Origin: Candidatus Woesearchaeota archaeon
Lineage (GTDB): Archaea; Nanobdellota; Nanobdellia; Woesearchaeales; GW2011-AR9
Length of the DNA stretch: 8,238 nt
Direction: 5' to 3'
Assembly: GCA_018303045.1 (NCBI GenBank)
Contig: JAGVYX010000071.1
Location: 1-8,238 of the forward strand
Shown: positions 1-5,196 of the stretch, piece by piece
Numbering within the stretch: position 1 is the stretch's first letter
Layout: each line of letters begins with the position of its first letter
Program-made: the position numbers and the translations under genes
The notes under the pieces: generated by a model
Database searches by the model: none
What the model was told of the DNA's origin: nothing
What the model saw: only the letters and a program-made list of their open reading frames with translations

Positions 1-132
1 ATGAACCTTTTCAAGAAATGGTGGTTTTGGGTAATTTTAGCTGTTTTGTTGATCATAATTATTTATGCAGTTAATTTTTTGGTGTTTGCTTCAAGAATAG
101 TTTTTGAAACGAATTATCCAGATCTTAAATAG
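1..132 (+). CDS. Small single-pass membrane protein, 43 aa
   Basis: The frame opens with ATG at the first base of the window and runs 43 codons to TAG. The product starts MNLFKKWWFW, followed by a hydrophobic stretch at about residues 8-30 (VILAVLLIIIIYAVNFLVF) and a short polar tail ending NYPDLK. The two lysines before the hydrophobic stretch suggest an N-in single-pass anchor. It converges with the phosphatase gene on the other strand and overlaps its 3' end by 8 bases. Because the window begins at this ATG, no upstream promoter or ribosome binding site can be seen, and the frame could equally be the C-terminal end of a longer protein. I do not recognise the family. Confidence 0.5.
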   Translation: MNLFKKWWFWVILAVLLIIIIYAVNFLVFASRIVFETNYPDLK

Positions 133-544
133 CCTTGCTAACTTCCAGCAATCTCCGGTAAACATGCCAGTTAGCTTCTGGAAATTTTTGTTTCAGCACT
201 TTCCGATCGTACCCTAAGCCAAAAATATCATTTAAAGCCATTCCGACAGCCGGGCTGCGGTTCTGGCCTCGGCTGCAATGGACTAGCAAAGTGTCTTGAT
301 CCAACCCTCTGTCTTTGAAATCAGTTAAAATCTGTTTAGCCAGGCTTTCAGTAAGGGAATGGTATAAGCGCGGAGGGTTTTCGTCTTCAAAAGCATAAGT
401 TACGATAGTATACAACGGCGAGTTAACTAAATCGAACACAGGGCTCTCGTAAAGATGTTTGGGCGAAGCAATTCTGAGGGCATAAGTTCTGTTTTTTGGC
501 CGGTATTCGCAAGCTTCCAGCAAAGATAAAATTTCTAAGTCCAT
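125..544 (-). CDS. Dual-specificity/tyrosine-type protein phosphatase
   Basis: The 139-aa soluble product has the cysteine phosphatase P-loop at residues 89-97 (HCSRGQNRS), with Cys90 as nucleophile and Arg96 as phosphate-binding arginine of the CX5R signature; Ser97 follows, as in DSP-type enzymes. An acidic segment before helix 2 (FEDENPP, residues 52-58) lies where the general-acid loop is expected, so Asp54 is a candidate. The C-terminal NWHVYRRLLE resembles the closing helix of small archaeal and bacterial predicted tyrosine phosphatases (COG5350-like). It would remove phosphate from protein Ser/Thr/Tyr or a small phospho-substrate in the cytosol; the substrate is unknown. It starts at ATG 544 with no clear Shine-Dalgarno; a TATA-like stretch about 25 bases upstream fits leaderless initiation. 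The membrane-protein genes upstream on the same strand have their own promoter, so an operon is not obvious. Confidence 0.85.
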   Translation of the reverse strand: MDLEILSLLEACEYRPKNRTYALRIASPKHLYESPVFDLVNSPLYTIVTYAFEDENPPRLYHSLTESLAKQILTDFKDRGLDQDTLLVHCSRGQNRSPAVGMALNDIFGLGYDRKVLKQKFPEANWHVYRRLLEVSKAI

Positions 545-561
545 CTTTAACTTAGAATTAA

Positions 562-596
562 CTTAACTTAAATAATTATTGAATCAATTTATAGAT
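562..596 (-). promoter_or_regulatory. Possible TATA box for the phosphatase gene
   Basis: On the minus strand this 64-bp gap reads TCTATAAATTG (596-586) and then ATTTAAGTTAAG (about 573-562). The second lies about 25 bases before ATG 544, as expected for a leaderless archaeal transcript. No BRE is convincing and the DNA is generally AT-rich, so the call is weak. Confidence 0.35.
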
Positions 597-608
597 CAAA
601 AGTCAATT

Positions 609-1166
609 TCAGCTGGTCAGCAAAAACACGGCAAATACAGCGATTACAAAAATCACGATGACTCCTAGCACTTTGGGATTAAACAGAATAGCGTATAAAT
701 TAGTTTGAAAACTGCCGGTGGCTGTTCCTGTGCTTTCGCCAGTTTGATCAACAGCTTGGCCGCCCTGCAAAGCCGCTTCAGTAAATGATTGCCCAAACAC
801 CTGGCCAAAGGCCGCCAGAATGATAACGATCAAGGCGCCTAAGATAGTCCAGTAAACGCCTTTATCTTTAACTAATTCCGGCAAAGCTTCTTCTTTTAGC
901 CCGAAAACATGAAACAATAGCAGCAGCAGTATGCCGAAAATAATGGCTACGGTCAGCCAGGGAATAATCATATTAATGACGGCTACCGCGCCTTTGGATA
1001 AGATCACCAGAAAAGCTACTACTGAAGCAATAGCGCCGTTAATTCCCACATTAGCGCTGATAAACCCTTTTTTCTGCAGGATGGCAAACAGAATCGTGAA
1101 GATTAAAATCCAGGAAAATACCTGGTCAAAAATGCCAATCAACCCTAAATCCAGTACCGTGGCCAT
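609..1166 (-). CDS. Five-TM membrane protein, third copy of a tandem paralog set
   Basis: 185 aa with five predicted membrane segments at about residues 13-31, 42-65, 67-88, 104-125 and 164-183. The first carries FSWILIFTILFAILQK, the counterpart of the YDIVLPFLLIFTIVFAILEK segment in the first paralog. A hydrophilic loop at about 126-160, rich in G, T, S and Q, separates the last two membrane segments and is absent from the sisters. It is the last gene of the set, after an 88-base AT-rich gap. No Shine-Dalgarno is visible before ATG 1166, unlike its sisters, so it may be leaderless from a promoter in that gap. I do not recognise a named family; similar small proteins occur widely in DPANN genomes without a function. 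Transport, pore or scaffold roles would be guesses. Confidence 0.75.
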   Translation of the reverse strand: MATVLDLGLIGIFDQVFSWILIFTILFAILQKKGFISANVGINGAIASVVAFLVILSKGAVAVINMIIPWLTVAIIFGILLLLLFHVFGLKEEALPELVKDKGVYWTILGALIVIILAAFGQVFGQSFTEAALQGGQAVDQTGESTGTATGSFQTNLYAILFNPKVLGVIVIFVIAVFAVFLLTS

Positions 1167-1254
1167 GTTATGATGATCTTAATTATTATTACTTTTAATT
1201 ATTACTATTATTATATTTTATTATTAAATTATTATATTACCCTAGATTATATAA
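1167..1254. other. AT-only low-complexity spacer
   Basis: Between the second and third membrane-protein genes lies a stretch made almost wholly of A and T, with repeated ATT/TTA triplets (about 1180-1235). It could hold a TATA box for the minus-strand gene starting at 1166, but composition alone prevents picking one. No ORF or stable hairpin is seen. Confidence 0.5.
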
Positions 1255-1836
1255 TCAGTGTCCTCCTTTCCCAAAAAATTTACCTAAGATGCCTGATACG
1301 TCATCAATTCGGTCTCCCAAGCTGCGGTGAGAGCCCGGCTCTTTAGTGACAAACCAGACAATCAGGCCGAAGACTAAAATGATTAGCAGCAATTCGGTGG
1401 TTTCAGTGGTCCACCAGTAAAAAATGTCATACGGCCCTCTCCAGAAGTTTAAGGAGGCGCCAAAGATATAAACGACAAAAATAACAGCTACTAAAGCCAC
1501 AATGCTTTTAGCTGGAGCCAGAAATTCTGTTCCGAAAATGCCCAGTAAAATCAACAGCATAATCGCCGCTACGGCTACCAGAGAAATACTGGGCAAAGTT
1601 TCATTAAGCACGGCTACCGGATCATAGCCTAAAGGATAGGTGCCTAAAATGTGCGGCACGACAAATAACAATCCCAGGATTAAAGCGATAACTATATTGA
1701 AATTCTTTTTATCGCCAAGAATTTTAGTCTTAAGCAAAACTGCATAAACGATAGTAAATACTAAAATGAAGGGCAGGATAAAATCCAGCACTCCGAACGT
1801 CTGAAAATAACTGACTAATGTTTCAAATGTAGCCAT
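1255..1836 (-). CDS. Five-TM membrane protein, second copy of a tandem paralog set
   Basis: 193 aa with predicted membrane segments at about 15-36, 46-66, 81-104, 109-130 and 147-164. The N-terminal block FGVLDFILPFILVFTIVYAV, followed by a KTKILG..KKNFN turn, aligns directly with the first paralog (YDIVLPFLLIFTIVFAI, KTRIFG, KKNIN). An aromatic, charged segment at about 131-146 (FWRGPYDIFYWWTTE) probably sits on the outer face between TM4 and TM5. The C-terminal tail (165-193) is hydrophilic and ends in FFGKGGH. A strong Shine-Dalgarno, AGGAGG (1850-1845 on the minus strand), lies 8 bases before ATG 1836, fixing the start. The gene follows the first paralog by only 49 bases, so the two are probably co-transcribed. 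The function is unknown. Confidence 0.8.
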   Translation of the reverse strand: MATFETLVSYFQTFGVLDFILPFILVFTIVYAVLLKTKILGDKKNFNIVIALILGLLFVVPHILGTYPLGYDPVAVLNETLPSISLVAVAAIMLLILLGIFGTEFLAPAKSIVALVAVIFVVYIFGASLNFWRGPYDIFYWWTTETTELLLIILVFGLIVWFVTKEPGSHRSLGDRIDDVSGILGKFFGKGGH

Positions 1837-1885
1837 AAATTAAACCTCCTTTTTCCGCGGGGAATTCTGAATCTTTTGGTGTAGA

Positions 1886-2434
1886 TTATTTTTCCTCTTT
1901 ATCTTTCTTTGGTTTTTGTTCATAAGTGACAAAGATTATGAAAGCAATAGTGATGACCAAGAAAATCAGCGTAGCCGCCCAGTCCTGGTCAAAGTTTTCG
2001 ATCAGGTCGAAAATTTTTTGCAGCCAGCCTAAAGCGTTAAGGAAGATAATGACGATGCCTATAAACATCAGCACCATAAAAAAGGGAGCCCAGCCGGTGT
2101 TTTCCAAGCTGAACGGCTTGTCGCCGTGGAAGGAGCCGACGAGGATCAGAAAACAGATGCTGAGGATCAGCAGCAATACTACGTTAGCCATGACTTCATT
2201 AATTACGGCTACCAGCCTGGCGGAGGCTACCACCAGGAAAGCGACGATCAGCGCGACCATGGCATTGATATTCTTTTTGGTGATTTCTTGATCTTTAACT
2301 TTATCCACGCCGAAAATTCTGGTTTTTTCCAGTATGGCAAAGACAATGGTGAAAATCAATAAGAACGGCAGAACGATGTCATAAACGCCAATCCGATCTA
2401 ATAAAGAAACTACTCCTCTAAATCCTTCCGCCAT
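1886..2434 (-). CDS. Five-TM membrane protein, first copy of a tandem paralog set
   Basis: 182 aa with predicted membrane segments at about 17-36, 57-78, 81-101, 115-138 and 152-171, then a short, highly charged C-terminal tail (EQKPKKDKEEK) probably in the cytosol. The N-terminal pattern (short amphipathic lead, LPF-L-IFTIVFAI helix, KTRIFG turn, charged loop, KKN entering TM2) is shared by the next gene. It is the promoter-proximal gene: a BRE/TATA sequence lies at 2495-2481 on the minus strand, and GAGGCGA lies about 11 bases before ATG 2434 as a probable Shine-Dalgarno. I do not recognise the family. It has no catalytic or nucleotide-binding motif, so an envelope or membrane structural, channel or accessory role is possible but not shown. 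Confidence 0.8.
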   Translation of the reverse strand: MAEGFRGVVSLLDRIGVYDIVLPFLLIFTIVFAILEKTRIFGVDKVKDQEITKKNINAMVALIVAFLVVASARLVAVINEVMANVVLLLILSICFLILVGSFHGDKPFSLENTGWAPFFMVLMFIGIVIIFLNALGWLQKIFDLIENFDQDWAATLIFLVITIAFIIFVTYEQKPKKDKEEK

Positions 2435-2480
2435 CTAACAATATCGCCTCGTTTTTTATGAATGGAATAAATAAAGTATG

Positions 2481-2496
2481 ATATATAAATGTTTCT
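2481..2496 (-). promoter_or_regulatory. BRE/TATA promoter of the five-TM gene set
   Basis: Read on the minus strand, GAAAC (2495-2491) followed by ATTTATATAT (2490-2481) is a textbook archaeal BRE plus TATA box. A start about 25 bases on would fall near 2460, leaving a leader of roughly 25 bases with a GAGGCGA ribosome site before ATG 2434. The core GAAACATTTA is identical to that of two other promoters in this window. Confidence 0.7.
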
Positions 2497-2595
2497 TCTC
2501 GGTGTGCGGTGTTGCATAAATAAAATCTAGAATAGCCAATGATTAAATATAATTGTTCTTGATTAAACAAATTTAGCAACTTTTGATTTCTTGCT

Positions 2596-2610
2596 TGGGT
2601 ATCATACCCA
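2596..2610. repeat. Perfect inverted repeat TGGGTAT-C-ATACCCA
   Basis: TGGGTAT and ATACCCA flank a single C. In RNA this gives six pairs around a UCA loop, and a GC pair on each side extends it. It sits inside candidate element 1, shortly before another small hairpin, TTTCC-GCA-GGAAA (2618-2630). Confidence 0.55.
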
Positions 2611-2654
2611 GCAGTTGTTTCCGCAGGAAACTCACGAACAACGTGACTTGACTA

Positions 2655-2697
2655 TAAAAAATACCCCGGAGCTCTGCTCCGATTGGGATTTTTTATT
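2655..2697. terminator. Bidirectional terminator-like hairpin
   Basis: CGGAGC (2667-2672), loop TCT and GCTCCG (2676-2681) form a perfect stem. It is extended by CCC/GGG with a small bulge and flanked by A-runs on the left and T-runs on the right, so either strand ends in U-rich RNA. In archaea the T-run matters more than the hairpin, so this may end convergent transcripts or be part of element 1. Confidence 0.4.
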
Positions 2698-2726
2698 AAA
2701 AATGAAGATTTTTTATTAAAAATGAA
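2687..2726. repeat. Perfect 20-bp tandem duplication
   Basis: Bases 2687-2706 and 2707-2726 are identical, beginning GATTTTTTATTA and ending AATGAA. The repeat starts at the 3' arm of the terminator-like hairpin, so the duplication copied the T-run. It looks like a replication-slippage product. Confidence 0.85.
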
Positions 2727-2741
2727 TTATGCAGCACCGCA

Positions 2742-2912
2742 TTCTCGGTGGGCTTTATCCAAAAAATAATCGCCACGCCAGACTCACTCAGCATTGGTTA
2801 TCGTGATATGCGGTATCTTCCCATAAGGAATGCCCTTCCGCATGCGCTTAAGTGAGCATTATATCGTTCGTTTAATGGCAGTGGCGATTTATTGGATGAA
2901 GCCTTCTCGGTA
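2742..2912. mobile_element. Candidate non-autonomous element 2 (or structured RNA) with 9-bp flanking repeats
   Basis: The segment 2751-2903 starts GGCTTTATCCAA and ends TTGGATGAAGCC, and the complementarity continues inward to TCGCCAC (2770-2776) with GTGGCGA (2881-2887), giving a closing helix of over 20 pairs with a few bulges. Nested stems follow: CTCACT/AGTGAG (2783-2788, 2851-2856), ATGCGG/CCGCAT (2808-2813, 2838-2843) and TTCC/GGAA (2818-2821, 2827-2830). Its ends abut TTCTCGGTG (2742-2750) and TTCTCGGTA (2904-2912), so it shares one copy of the flanking repeat with element 1. No coding potential is seen. Confidence 0.5.
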
Positions 2913-2970
2913 TTTCTATTCTAATTATTTTTTTAATGATATAACTATTTAACATCTGTTATTCCACAGA

Positions 2971-3009
2971 AGTATTTAAATAGGAGTTCTTGACATTAAT
3001 TGACATTAA
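2971..3009 (+). promoter_or_regulatory. TATA promoter with a tandem 10-bp repeat before the Ig-like surface protein
   Basis: TATTTAAATA (2973-2982) is a good TATA box and would place the start near 3003-3006. Between it and the gene, TTGACATTAA occurs twice back to back (2990-2999, 3000-3009), covering the expected initiation site. This could be an operator for a factor binding tandem sites, or a slippage duplication. Confidence 0.5.
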
Positions 3010-3028
3010 AATTCCGAGGTAGGTACAC

Positions 3029-4084
3029 GTGCGGTGGAAATATGTATTGATTGTTGTAATTCTGTTGTTAAGTTGCATCTCAGCATTGGGAGCCAGAGAT
3101 GCAGTTATTACCGTTACGCCGCTGCAGGACCATATCAGTTTTGGCGAATCAGCATTATTTCAAGTGCGCATTACTAATTTGGAGCGAGTTCAGCAGAAGT
3201 TTAGTTTATATTCTTTGCAATCGCGGGGATGGAATATTGATCCTCAGCCTCTGAGCGATAAAATTATTGTTCTTCCCGTAGGTGATACTTATACTACTAA
3301 AATCAGAGCCCAGCCCATTACTAAATATGAACCAGGCATTTATTATGTGGCTTTTTCGATTGACAGCGACAATGGCAAAAGCCAGGAGCTGTCCTTAAAA
3401 GTTTATCTCGGGCCGGAAAAACCGATTGAATATTTACCGATGATAAGGGCTACTTTGGATCTGGATACGCTGGTCAACCCCGGCGAATCAATTGCCGCTA
3501 CGCTTTTTTTAGAAAACCAGAATGCTTTAGACTTGTCAGGCCTGGCCGTGAAGATTCAAAGCTCGGTTCCAGAATTTAATCAGGTATTTCCCGTGGCGCT
3601 GCCGCCGCTGGACCAAAAAACAGTGGAATTTACCTTGACTCCCAATAAGCATTTGCAGCCTAAAGACTACAAGCTCTTTTTTGTCTTTGAGCATGAAGGC
3701 CAGACGATCAAAGTGCTGGAGCAGGAATTGACGGTAGCTACCTTAGTTCCTGAATTTGATGTTGCTGCTGATGAAGACACTATTTTCTTCAAAACCCGAT
3801 CTAAAATAACTATAACTAACAGCGGAAATGTATTAAATACGCAGGAAGCCCGGGCGCCGGTTTCTTTTTTTGCGTCGCTATTTACCACTAGCGGTGGTTC
3901 TTTCAAAACTTATAAAGGCCAGCGTTATCTGGTCTGGGAAGTTAGCCTTAAACCGGGCGAATCAATTACTGTTGAGTCCGTAACTAATTACCGCCTGATT
4001 TTCTATGTAGTAGTTATAGTATTATTGCTGGCGGGATTTTATAGCGCCGTGCAGGCGCCGGTGGCTATAAAAAAGAAAGAATGA
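3029..4084 (+). CDS. Exported, membrane-anchored Ig-like (NEW3/CARDB-type) protein
   Basis: 351 aa. A signal sequence (MRWKYVLIVVILLLSCISALG) is followed by beta-rich Ig-like domains at about 24-130, 137-235 and 236-320. These carry the NEW3/CARDB-type spacing of PGxS...V.F...P......DYK/GIYYV, e.g. LQDHISFGESALFQVRITN and LVNPGESIAATLFLENQN. A membrane helix at about 323-341 comes next, then a short basic tail (VAIKKKE). The bulk is therefore outside the cell with a small cytosolic tail. It starts at GTG 3029, set by GAGGTAGGT (3016-3024) just upstream. The TGA stop overlaps the next ATG (ATGA). In DPANN relatives that I recall, such proteins carry a further Ig-like domain after the membrane helix, so the short tail may mark a truncation. 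The role is probably in the cell envelope or protein-protein contact; the partner is unknown. Confidence 0.75.
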   Translation: MRWKYVLIVVILLLSCISALGARDAVITVTPLQDHISFGESALFQVRITNLERVQQKFSLYSLQSRGWNIDPQPLSDKIIVLPVGDTYTTKIRAQPITKYEPGIYYVAFSIDSDNGKSQELSLKVYLGPEKPIEYLPMIRATLDLDTLVNPGESIAATLFLENQNALDLSGLAVKIQSSVPEFNQVFPVALPPLDQKTVEFTLTPNKHLQPKDYKLFFVFEHEGQTIKVLEQELTVATLVPEFDVAADEDTIFFKTRSKITITNSGNVLNTQEARAPVSFFASLFTTSGGSFKTYKGQRYLVWEVSLKPGESITVESVTNYRLIFYVVVIVLLLAGFYSAVQAPVAIKKKE

Positions 4085-4296
4085 AGCCTAAGGAAATCAG
4101 GCATACTAAACAGGGAACCAAGGTTATTTGGTCCTTGCCCGAGTTTGAAGTTCAGGAGCATCGTTTGATTACTTACAATATTCGCGCCAAATTGAATATC
4201 TTAGGCTCGTTTAAGCTGCCGAGAGCGGAAGCCCACTATGGAAAAAGAAGCGGCAAGAAAGGGAAAGCTTATTCCAATTTCTTAACTCTCGAATAA
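4081..4296 (+). CDS. 71-aa half Ig-like (DUF11-type) domain, possibly the detached end of the preceding gene
   Basis: The ORF overlaps the preceding stop as ATGA. It encodes only the last strands of a DUF11-like fold: TKVIWSLPEFEVQEHRLITYNIRAKL matches the usual 'W.L..L.PGE...ITY.V.AKL' ending, then LGSFKLPRAEAHYG and YSNFLTLE. It has no signal peptide or membrane segment. The first half of the domain is missing, and the preceding protein ends just after its membrane helix. The simplest reading is that one longer gene lost an internal segment, which also changed the frame. A real translationally coupled small protein remains possible because the ATGA overlap is the normal coupling arrangement. 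Confidence 0.55.
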   Translation: MKPKEIRHTKQGTKVIWSLPEFEVQEHRLITYNIRAKLNILGSFKLPRAEAHYGKRSGKKGKAYSNFLTLE

Positions 4297-4315
4297 TCTT
4301 TGCAAGATAACAAGG

Positions 4316-4341
4316 TTTATATATGAGGAGTTTCTACTCCT
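4316..4341 (+). promoter_or_regulatory. sepF promoter with a palindrome downstream of TATA
   Basis: TTTATATAT (4316-4324) is a good TATA box. Immediately after it lies the inverted repeat AGGAGT-TTCT-ACTCCT (4326-4341), between TATA and the expected start near 4345. A repressor bound there would block initiation. The leader then carries GGGAGTGA as the ribosome site for ATG 4375. Confidence 0.55.
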
Positions 4342-4374
4342 ACAAGAGGGTAAAACATTAAAGAGGGAGTGAAC

Positions 4375-4773
4375 ATGAAGGACTTTTTATTGCAATTAAA
4401 AGAGAGGTTTACTAAGCCTGTGGAGGAAGAAGAATTCGAGCCGCAGGGCGACGAGTATGTTGAGGTAAATTCCCATGAGGGGCAGGAAGAAAAATCCAGA
4501 GTGCTGGTTAGGCCGTTTGTAATGGAAGAATTTGAGGACATTAAAGAAATTTTAGATGTCTTAAGAGAAGGCTCGACGATAGCTTTAATCAACATCCGGC
4601 CGTTGAAAGAAAAAGACATCGTAGAATTGAAACGAGCTATTTCCAAATTAAGAAAAACCTGTGAAGCCATTGAAGGAGATATCGCCGGATTTGGGGAAGA
4701 TTACGTCGTAGCTGTTCCTTATTTTGCGCGAATTCACCGGCAGCAAGGCGCAGTGGCGAAAGCTGTGAATTAA
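4375..4773 (+). CDS. sepF: SepF, FtsZ-membrane anchor for archaeal cell division
   Basis: 132 aa from ATG 4375; GTG 4369 is in frame, but it lies within the ribosome site GGGAGTGA, so the ATG is preferred. The N-terminus MKDFLLQLKERF is a short amphipathic helix of the kind that ties SepF to the membrane. An acidic linker (about 16-40) follows, then the SepF core at about 42-122. The core shows RVLVRPFVMEEFEDIKEILDVL, the LREGSTIALINIRPLKEKD strand-turn and the highly typical CEAIEGDIAGFGEDYVVAVPYFARI. In archaea SepF binds the FtsZ tail and recruits it to the membrane at mid-cell. Length and domain layout are normal for the family. It is a single-gene unit with its own promoter, and no FtsZ gene lies in the window. 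Confidence 0.93.
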   Translation: MKDFLLQLKERFTKPVEEEEFEPQGDEYVEVNSHEGQEEKSRVLVRPFVMEEFEDIKEILDVLREGSTIALINIRPLKEKDIVELKRAISKLRKTCEAIEGDIAGFGEDYVVAVPYFARIHRQQGAVAKAVN

Positions 4774-4810
4774 TTTTTTGCTTCTTTTATAATCATTTTA
4801 AATTTTTTAT

Positions 4811-4830
4811 CTCCGAAACATTTAAAAAAG
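4811..4830 (+). promoter_or_regulatory. BRE/TATA promoter of the unassigned structured RNA
   Basis: GAAAC (4815-4819) plus ATTTAAAA (4820-4827) forms a consensus archaeal promoter. The first pair of Gs of the structured region is at 4851, about 27 bases from the TATA centre, exactly where transcription should begin. The same GAAACATTTA core precedes two other transcription units in the window. Confidence 0.7.
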
Positions 4831-4850
4831 TAATGTCATTGGATAATTTT

Positions 4851-5156
4851 GGTTATGCTAATGCCCAGCCGCATACTCAAAAATCTTAGATTTTTGGTTG
4901 CGACTTTGCGAAAGATGCCACAGTCGCATAACCTGGTATTGCGCGGGATTGCTAAACGCGCTGGTTTGATTTGTCTTAGGACTATGATGAAAACCAGATC
5001 CTCGCAATGATTCCGTCCTTTTAGGATTGCCGGTTCAAATGCCTGTTACACTAAGCGAAAGGCGCTTAAGTTAGGTATTCACTTAGTTCAATCTAACGAA
5101 CCTCGAAAAATAATGTATCGGCTTGAAAGTCCGGCCTGTGGCGTTTTTTATTTTTT
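4851..5156 (+). ncRNA. Candidate highly structured ncRNA of about 300 nt, family not recognised
   Basis: No ORF of any length fits, yet the sequence is rich in stems: GGTTATGC/GCATAACC (4851-4858, 4926-4933); CAAAAATC/GATTTTTG (4878-4885, 4889-4896); GACT/AGTC (4902-4905, 4922-4925); ATTGCG/CGCAAT (4938-4943, 5003-5008) enclosing CTGGTTT/AAACCAG (4961-4967, 4991-4997); AATGCCT/AGGTATT (5038-5044, 5073-5079) enclosing AAGCG/CGCTT (5053-5057, 5063-5067). AGCCG(C)ATAC (4867-4876) can pair with GTATCGGCT (5115-5123) and would cross the first stem as a pseudoknot. It is preceded by a BRE/TATA and ends in two T6 runs (5144-5149, 5151-5156). I found no SRP (GGAAG/AGCAG core) or RNase P (GAGGAAAGUC) signature. 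Size and promoter suggest an abundant stable RNA. Confidence 0.6.
5141..5156 (+). terminator. Double T6 terminator of the structured RNA
   Basis: TTTTTT, A, TTTTTT (5144-5156) follows the G/C-rich 3' end of the candidate RNA. A poly-T run alone is sufficient for archaeal RNA polymerase termination. Confidence 0.6.
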
Positions 5157-5165
5157 AAAAGTAAG

Positions 5166-5174
5166 TTTTATAAG
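5166..5174 (+). promoter_or_regulatory. TATA box of the HEPN/MNT unit
   Basis: TTTTATAAG is centred about 27 bases before ATG 5197. It would start transcription essentially at that codon, giving a leaderless mRNA and favouring ATG 5197 over the in-frame GTG 5191. Confidence 0.45.
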
Positions 5175-5196
5175 TTAAATTAATTCTAAGGTGTTT

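Larger units (their letters stand above)
2496..2750. mobile_element. Candidate non-autonomous element 1 (or structured RNA) with 9-bp flanking repeats
   Basis: The segment 2505-2741 begins TGCGGTGTTGCATAA and ends with its reverse complement TTATGCAGCACCGCA, differing at one position (a G-U pair in RNA). It is bordered exactly by TTCTCGGTG at 2496-2504 and 2742-2750, as a 9-bp target-site duplication would be. Inside are further hairpins (2596-2610, 2618-2630, 2667-2681) and a 20-bp tandem repeat. There is no ORF of useful length. This layout fits a MITE; the alternative is a large hairpin-closed RNA. Confidence 0.5.

Noticed and set aside
931..1173. Plus-strand ORF opposite the third five-TM gene
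   Set aside because: It is an antisense shadow of a hydrophobic coding region. Its product has no recognisable domain and it has no promoter or ribosome site.
1926..2362. Two plus-strand ORFs opposite the first five-TM gene
   Set aside because: They are antisense shadows with low-complexity products; the minus-strand protein is supported by its promoter, Shine-Dalgarno and paralogs.
2808..2855. Short ORF inside module 2 (starting ATGCGGTATCTT)
   Set aside because: It encodes only 15 residues, overlaps strong RNA stems and has no ribosome site.
2496..2912. CRISPR array, because of three regularly repeated short motifs
   Set aside because: The repeats are only 8-9 bp and the intervals are 237 and 153 bp of self-complementary sequence, unlike CRISPR spacers; no cas genes are present.
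3667..3906. Minus-strand ORF inside the Ig-like surface protein gene
   Set aside because: It is a shadow of the beta-rich plus-strand frame and has no start signals.
4317..4670. Minus-strand ORF opposite sepF
   Set aside because: SepF is unambiguous on the plus strand; the antisense product is serine-rich shadow sequence.
4984..4990. ATGATGA as the C box of a C/D guide RNA
   Set aside because: No CUGA D box follows at a suitable distance, and the motif lies inside a long hairpin, so a k-turn is the more likely reading.
5032..5040. GGTTCAAAT resembling a tRNA T-loop, raising the idea of a tRNA in the 4851-5156 region
   Set aside because: The bases either side do not form a five-pair T-stem, and no acceptor, D-arm or anticodon arm can be built at the right distances.
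4851..5156. SRP RNA or RNase P RNA
   Set aside because: The SRP helix-8 core (GGAAG...AGCAG) and the RNase P GAGGAAAGUC and ACAGAA...GGCUUA signatures were not seen on either strand. The fragments GAAAGTCC (5125-5132) and CGGCTT (5119-5124) occur, but in the wrong order and context.
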